Of a stretch of DNA of 64,000 nt, positions 62,786 to 64,000 are shown in pieces (the first letter of the stretch is position 1; each line of letters starts with the position of its first letter). The notes below the pieces were generated by a model, which saw only the letters and a list, made by a program, of their open reading frames with translations, had not been told where the DNA came from and did no database searches. The translations under genes were made by a program, and so were the position numbers. The DNA is from Candidatus Obscuribacterales bacterium (GTDB lineage: Bacteria > Cyanobacteriota > Vampirovibrionia > Obscuribacterales > Obscuribacteraceae): assembly GCA_019637435.1 (NCBI GenBank), contig JAHBVO010000004.1, forward strand, positions 744,001 to 808,000, given 5' to 3'.

Positions 62786-64000
62786 TTATCTGGGAAGCAG
62801 TTTGCTGCGCTTTTCGAGTATGTCCCGGCGAGCGATCGCGCCGGCGTTGCCTTCGAGCTTCGCGGCCTCTGCGTTGCGACCGGCGCTGCGCAGAGCTCTG
62901 CTCATGTCAGCCATGCTTGCTGCTGAAAGAATGCTGGAGTCGCCTGTAGAGTTTGCGGTGCTAGCCAGTGCCCAGTAATAGACCTGGAGCGCGGTTGGGA
63001 CCTTGCCCTGCCGGTATAACATAAATGCGAGGTCGTTTAAACGTAAGGCCACTTCTAGCTTCTGTGCCGCTGCTGGGATTCTCGGAAGCGAATCGACATA
63101 GGTTGTGTCGATTGAGGCTGTTGCCGGATCTTGTTCTGTTGATATCAATTGCAAAAGCAATCTCGTTTGCTTCGCCGGGCTTGAATCGGAGAGGTACGCC
63201 TTTTCGTAAATAACCAGCGCCCGCATCAGGAGCGGTTTTGCTTCTGAGTAGTTGTGCTGAGTTAAATAGATTGACGCTAATCCATTTAAGTCGCGCGCAA
63301 CACTTGGATGGTCCGGACCAAGCGAATCAATGTCTGCAGCAATCATGCGTTCGTAAAAAGCAATGCGCTGTCTGTTGATGTCTTCGAGCGCCGCAAAGTC
63401 CAAATACTTTTTGTCCGGAGAAATACCGCTCGCGTCAAGTGTTGTCGAAATCGTCGTATCTCCTGCAGGGGGTGACGTGGAACCGCCCGTGGTGCCAGCA
63501 CCTGCTCCTCGGCGATCTGCTTCTTCAGCAGCTTTGTCTGCCATTTGAATTGAAACTTTCGTGCTCCAGTGCGACTCCGGCGCACCGCTTTTCCTTTTTA
63601 ACAAACCTATCTGGTCTTTAAGCAATTCGTTTTGAAACGCGGACTTCATTGTCTTGGCGTTGTAGATTGTCGCGATCAAGAGATTCGTATAGTCAATCGT
63701 GGCGTCTTCGATAAACTCAGTTGTGGGGTGCATGTCTGCCTGCATCGCAATCGTCAATGCCGAGAGATAATGTGGCTCGCACTCTGCAAATCGCCCCTGG
63801 GTGAACAAGCTGTGCCCCAGTTTATGCTCACAGTCTGCGAGCCTGAGTTGATTTTTCTCTTTATCTCCTTCTGCGGTATTCGTCAGAATGTCTATAGCTT
63901 CTGCGTAGTATCGATCGGCATGTTTAAATTCGCCTTCGATTTCCAATATGCCTGCCAGCGTGACAAGCGTATCGGTAGTCTGTAGGCTGGTTTTACCATG
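62786..64000 (-). CDS. TPR protein (5' end outside window)
   Basis: The frame stays open to the last base of the window (reading HGKTSLQTTDTLV just inside the edge), so the true start is beyond it; an internal TTG at 63946 is not the start. At least 404 residues with kinesin-light-chain-type TPRs (DRYYAEAIDILTNTAEGD; ARDLNGLASIYLTQHNYS; ALRLNDLAFMLYRQGKV) interrupted by a Gly/Thr/Ser-rich linker (GAGAGTTGGSTSPPAG). Probably a relative of the convergent TPR gene. Confidence 0.75.
   Translation of the reverse strand, partial: HGKTSLQTTDTLVTLAGILEIEGEFKHADRYYAEAIDILTNTAEGDKEKNQLRLADCEHKLGHSLFTQGRFAECEPHYLSALTIAMQADMHPTTEFIEDATIDYTNLLIATIYNAKTMKSAFQNELLKDQIGLLKRKSGAPESHWSTKVSIQMADKAAEEADRRGAGAGTTGGSTSPPAGDTTISTTLDASGISPDKKYLDFAALEDINRQRIAFYERMIAADIDSLGPDHPSVARDLNGLASIYLTQHNYSEAKPLLMRALVIYEKAYLSDSSPAKQTRLLLQLISTEQDPATASIDTTYVDSLPRIPAAAQKLEVALRLNDLAFMLYRQGKVPTALQVYYWALASTANSTGDSSILSAASMADMSRALRSAGRNAEAAKLEGNAGAIARRDILEKRSKLLPR

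Overview
The window looks like chromosome from an uncultured Cyanobacteria-related lineage of the Obscuribacterales type (Vampirovibrionia/Melainabacteria). This is a judgement from gene style, not from a marker gene. The signs are: Sel1/TPR proteins joined to Ser/Thr kinase parts, many EF-hand and long disordered proteins without signal peptides, TonB_C-like exported proteins, a class-I PPK2 polyphosphate kinase, and bacterial housekeeping genes (pyrE, tilS, ftsH, leuS, tyrS). No IS element, prophage, rRNA or CRISPR array was seen. The genes at both edges run out of the window.

Layout. 1-10 kb: Sel1-repeat protein fused to half a kinase domain, exported proteins, pyrE, a class-I glutamine amidotransferase, a CAT-anticodon tRNA, a TonB_C protein, tilS and ftsH. 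10-14 kb: an OmpR-type regulator, then three tandem paralogues of an unrecognised family on the minus strand. They are preceded by a probable small RNA with a perfect terminator hairpin, and the RNA and two of the genes share one promoter-like motif. 14-20 kb: small membrane and lipoproteins, SnoaL/NTF2-like proteins, a PAS protein and an EF-hand/calpain-like cysteine protease. 20-27 kb: two translationally coupled sensor kinases with complementary defects, and a second OmpR regulator about 60% identical by eye to the first. 27-37 kb: ppk2, lipoproteins, two SUKH (SMI1/KNR4-like) proteins, a CPBP membrane protease, a decayed copy of a DUF1348 gene, a fatty-acid desaturase and a four-EF-hand protein.

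37-46 kb: a subtilase with TadG-like and exported partners, a large exported helical-repeat protein, a PH-like plus DUF4240 pair, and larE-larB of nickel-pincer cofactor synthesis. 46-56 kb: a FlaA1/CapD-type nucleotide-sugar dehydratase, a rhomboid-fold protein without catalytic residues, leuS, a proline/glutamine-rich repeat protein and tyrS. 56-64 kb: a kinase with extracytoplasmic leucine-rich repeats downstream of an LRV-repeat protein, a repeat-bearing non-coding stretch, an EF-hand protein whose 3' end is tandemly repeated, and two convergent TPR proteins.

The strongest candidates for something undescribed are (1) the sensor-kinase pair 20820-25285, where one protein keeps the phospho-accepting His but has a wrecked ATP site and the other keeps the ATP site but has lost the His, and (2) the 10857-13565 unit of a small RNA plus three paralogues sharing a promoter motif.
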